From an uncultured Clostridium sp. (GTDB taxonomy: Bacteria; Bacillota; Clostridia; TANB77; CAG-508): a stretch of 7,084 nt of DNA. The translations under genes were made by a program, and so were the position numbers. This document shows, one piece after another, positions 5,042-7,084 of the stretch. The stretch covers positions 1 to 7,084 of the forward strand of contig CAMGAZ010000073.1 in assembly GCA_946008205.1 (NCBI GenBank), written 5' to 3'. Positions within the stretch are counted from its first letter, which is position 1; the number at the start of each line of letters is the position of its first letter. Under the pieces are notes generated by a model, which was given only the letters and a program-made list of their open reading frames with translations, was not told the origin of the DNA and searched no databases.

Positions 5042-5836
5042 TTAACCTATCATATCCATAATATTTATCTTTTCATTACGTTTAGCCCTAGATAGCTCCA
5101 AAATTATTTTTTGAGAATCATTCTGAGAAGTTTTCAGAATATTATAAACAGTATTGTTTTCATCAGGAATAACTTCGACTTTCTTTACAGTCGAAGTATC
5201 CATTTCAATTTTGAAAAGTCTATCGGCAATCTTCGGATAATATGAATAAATTTCCATTTTTTGGAAATTAACTATATCATCTTTCAATTCAGCATCAAGA
5301 GATGCAATTTTGGAATTAGCGGTAAGATCAAAGAAATTTTGATTCAGAAAATATTTTGGAAGAGGTCTTTTTTCAATCGGTACAGCAAATTCTATACCAT
5401 AAGTATTGTTCTTATCAAATTTAAGGTCGCTTATGGCTACTAATGGTGAGTCGTCAGTATAGATAACAAGAGAAGATTGTCTGAACAAACACTCCAAAGG
5501 AACATAGTCGTTTTTTATGCTTGTTTCGCTAAGAGCATAATCGATTAACGAAGAAACCAGATCAAGCATCTTAAAAGAGTTATTGGGAGATGTTAATGCC
5601 ATATTCATTTCATCTACGATTTGTCTGATTTCGTCAGAAGCAACTTCTTTTTGAGCAATATATTCTTTGTCTTTCAATATAAGAAATACGGAAGCAAGAA
5701 TCTTATTTTCATCTTCTATCTCCTGAAGTTCAAGTTGAATGCTAAACATATCAATACTGCCGGTCTTTATATTTACCATATATTTTTTGTTATCAAATAC
5801 TTTTGCGAGCATATTCAACAGATCAGTTGGAATCAT
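5042..5836 (-). CDS. Protein of unknown function (264 aa)
   Basis: I do not recognise this protein. It is soluble-looking, rich in Asp, Glu, Lys, Ile and Asn, with alternating predicted strands (SIDMFSIQLELQEI, KILASVFLILKDKEYIAQ) in the first 60 residues and helices near 85-110 (MLDLVSSLIDYALSET). No cysteine motif, P-loop, membrane segment or signal is visible. The start is ATG at 5836, overlapping the stop of the radical-SAM gene by 4 bases (ATGA), so translation is probably coupled; the ribosome binding site is weak (AAAGAGA, very close). The stop codon runs into the binding site of the Ycf46 gene. This tight linkage between a radical-SAM protein and a Ycf46 ATPase suggests a functional partner rather than a random passenger. 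Confidence 0.85.
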   Translation of the reverse strand: MIPTDLLNMLAKVFDNKKYMVNIKTGSIDMFSIQLELQEIEDENKILASVFLILKDKEYIAQKEVASDEIRQIVDEMNMALTSPNNSFKMLDLVSSLIDYALSETSIKNDYVPLECLFRQSSLVIYTDDSPLVAISDLKFDKNNTYGIEFAVPIEKRPLPKYFLNQNFFDLTANSKIASLDAELKDDIVNFQKMEIYSYYPKIADRLFKIEMDTSTVKKVEVIPDENNTVYNILKTSQNDSQKIILELSRAKRNEKINIMDMIG

Positions 5837-6426
5837 TTCTCTTTCACCACCACCTTCAAAATATTGCTGTAATCAAGTTTTAGTTCTTTGACATCTTTTG
5901 CAAAATATCTATCGAAATTATTGTTGCCTCTGTTAACAATAATTTCCTGATTACCAGATCCAATAGCGTTATGGATACCATCATTCAATGAGGCATTGTA
6001 AATTCTTTCTTCTTCCAGATATGGTTCTGTAACAAGAATATCGATTTTTCGTAAATTAACATAACCCATTTCTTTGACAATCCAATCATAGGTATGCCAG
6101 GTAAATAACATAATGTGGTAGCCGCGACTTTTTAAAATTGTAATTAAGTCTACCAGACCATCGATCTGATCTGTTGGTTCGCCACCGACAATCGTTACAT
6201 ACTTAGGAATATTATGTTTATCCAGGTCATCGACAACAGCTTCTGGAGCAAGACTGATATTGCTGTCATTGAACCATAGTTTAGGATTGAAACAGTTTTT
6301 ACAAGGATTGCCTTGGCGAGCTTTCATACAACCGGCAAAATAAATCTCTGTGCGCATATTATTATCAGGTGATGGGCCGGCATTTTTTGTCTGCCACAGA
6401 ATATCATGCAATTTAATATAGTTCAC
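5833..6426 (-). CDS. Radical-SAM protein, NrdG-like (anaerobic RNR activase family)
   Basis: A 197-residue protein of the radical-SAM 4Fe-4S single-cluster group. Three cysteines, C33, C42 and C45, form CMKARQGNPCKNC, followed by FNPKLW, as in NrdG (GCxxxCxGCxNPxxW), but the spacing is C-x8-C-x2-C rather than C-x3-C-x2-C. GGEP (81-84) is the SAM-binding motif, and IDILVTEPYLEEER (128-141) and GSGNQEIIV (156-164) match NrdG-family blocks. NrdG makes the glycyl radical on the anaerobic ribonucleotide reductase NrdD by cleaving SAM. No nrdD is in the window, so the target could be a different protein. The start is GTG at 6426, directly after an in-frame TAA; AAAAGGA lies 13 bases upstream, rather far. 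It overlaps the next gene by 4 bases. Confidence 0.85.
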   Translation of the reverse strand: MNYIKLHDILWQTKNAGPSPDNNMRTEIYFAGCMKARQGNPCKNCFNPKLWFNDSNISLAPEAVVDDLDKHNIPKYVTIVGGEPTDQIDGLVDLITILKSRGYHIMLFTWHTYDWIVKEMGYVNLRKIDILVTEPYLEEERIYNASLNDGIHNAIGSGNQEIIVNRGNNNFDRYFAKDVKELKLDYSNILKVVVKEK

Positions 6427-6453
6427 GGCTTACACCACATCCTTTTCAATATT

Positions 6454-6675
6454 TTATTTCTTTACTAGATTAATATTTACCAATTTCTTTCTGGTAACCG
6501 GAGCTTTACATTTCGCACAATAGATTTGGGTAAGACTTTCTTTATATGGAATTGGAACACCATTTCTAAATTCCACATCTTTAGGAAATAGATATTGTGT
6601 TTCAACCTTAAAATAAGGATGCCCGCATTCTTCACATATCAAGAATTCTCTTTCCAAATTAGAATTAATAATCAT
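6454..6675 (-). CDS. Small zinc-ribbon protein
   Basis: A 73-residue protein with two cysteine pairs, C14-EE-C17-GH and C53-AK-C56, separated by 35 residues with beta-strand character. This is the layout of a zinc ribbon that binds one Zn2+ and usually touches DNA, RNA or a protein. The C-terminus is basic (TRKKLVNINLVKK), which fits nucleic-acid contact. Its exact family is not recognised. ATG at 6675 is the first in-frame start after a TAA; the AAGGA upstream is unusually far (about 15 bases), so the translation start is slightly uncertain. It lies between the Rad52-type gene and the NrdG-like gene, 18 and 27 bases away, in the same operon. Confidence 0.78.
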   Translation of the reverse strand: MIINSNLEREFLICEECGHPYFKVETQYLFPKDVEFRNGVPIPYKESLTQIYCAKCKAPVTRKKLVNINLVKK

Positions 6676-6693
6676 GCTGCCATATACACTTCC

Positions 6694-7084
6694 TTAAAAG
6701 ATTTTAGATTGTTGTTGAGAATTTTTGCTGGAAATATCCGAATATAATGTATCAAGGTACTTCGCAAATTCTTCAACATTAATAGGAGTAATCTCACCTC
6801 TGGTTGTATAGAGACCAAGCTCATCGCAGAAAATCATTTGCTGTTTTACGAGTTCGTCAGGGCCGATGGCTGCTTTATATTCATTGATTTTGGCAATAGC
6901 GGCTTCGTGCTGCTTCAATTCATATGTAGTCCAGGAATCTTCATTAATCTTATCTTCCTGTAAAGATAGATATAAATCTTCTGCCATATAGATGTTTTTG
7001 GCAATACCGAATAAAGAAGCTGCTTTTTTAAAAGCATCAGTACCAGCAGTTTTGAATACCTGGGATTGTACTTTTGCACCACCA
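6694..7084 (-). CDS. Rad52-family single-strand annealing protein (5' end outside window)
   Basis: The frame is open to the right edge, so the N-terminus is missing; 130 C-terminal residues are visible. The newly visible segment before the first ATG reads FKTAGTDAFKKAASLFGIAK followed by NIYM, which closely resembles the Rad52/Rad22 signature 'TDALKRAxxLFGIGRxLY'. Starting the gene at the internal ATG (6987) would cut through this motif and is wrong. The rest (ELKQHEAAIAKINEYKAAIG, then GEITPINVEEFAKYL) is a helical, poorly conserved tail ending SSKNSQQQSKIF. Phage Rad52-like proteins anneal complementary single strands and promote recombination or end-joining of phage DNA. It is the most upstream gene seen of the leftward operon; AAGGA after its stop is the likely ribosome site of the zinc-ribbon gene. 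Confidence 0.82.
   Translation of the reverse strand, partial: GGAKVQSQVFKTAGTDAFKKAASLFGIAKNIYMAEDLYLSLQEDKINEDSWTTYELKQHEAAIAKINEYKAAIGPDELVKQQMIFCDELGLYTTRGEITPINVEEFAKYLDTLYSDISSKNSQQQSKIF

Noticed and set aside
6694..6987. 97-residue gene starting at the internal ATG 6987
   Set aside because: The frame continues upstream to the window edge and encodes the Rad52 signature TDAFKKAASLFGIA just before that ATG, so this is a partial larger gene.

Overview
The window reads as a piece of a large, AT-rich tailed-phage genome (or a prophage derived from one). This is inferred from gene content, not from a species match. Every supportable gene lies on the minus strand, so transcription runs from right (7084) to left (1). 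Genes are packed with gaps of a few bases or 4-base stop/start overlaps. Several have strong AAGGAG-type ribosome binding sites, which fits a Firmicutes-like host. The radical-SAM, NrdG-like gene hints at a host that lives at least partly without oxygen. No structural phage genes are visible, so the phage assignment is an inference.

In transcription order, the right part (7084 to about 5040) holds the C-terminal part of a Rad52-family single-strand annealing protein (cut by the window edge), a small zinc-ribbon protein, a radical-SAM protein of the NrdG-activase type, and an unrecognised 264-residue protein. The middle (5026 to 1563) holds a Ycf46-type AAA ATPase, a small acidic protein, flavin-dependent thymidylate synthase ThyX, a DUF1257/Ycf35 protein, a hairpin terminator, and a DUF2997 protein. 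Ycf46, Ycf35/DUF1257 and DUF2997 are known mainly from cyanobacteria and plastids and tend to be found near each other. Here they are embedded with recombination and nucleotide-metabolism genes.

The left part (1535 to 1) is a superfamily 1 (UvrD-like) helicase gene interrupted by a 1375-nt group I intron. The intron sits exactly inside the Walker A motif: exon 1 ends with ...AGSG and exon 2 resumes with KTALG. The intron encodes a LAGLIDADG homing endonuclease. The 3' end of that gene reads through the ribozyme core and its stop codon lies beside the P7 helix. The endonuclease's ribosome binding site is buried in a long hairpin whose loop contains TATAAATA. This arrangement resembles the late-promoter and hidden-RBS control known for intron endonucleases of phage T4.

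Taken together, the genes look like an early/middle phage operon for DNA recombination, unwinding and dTMP/dNTP supply, with an AAA-ATPase module of unknown job inside it. The best candidates for something new are the Ycf46/DUF1257/DUF2997 module with its two unrecognised partners, and the regulated intron in the helicase P-loop.
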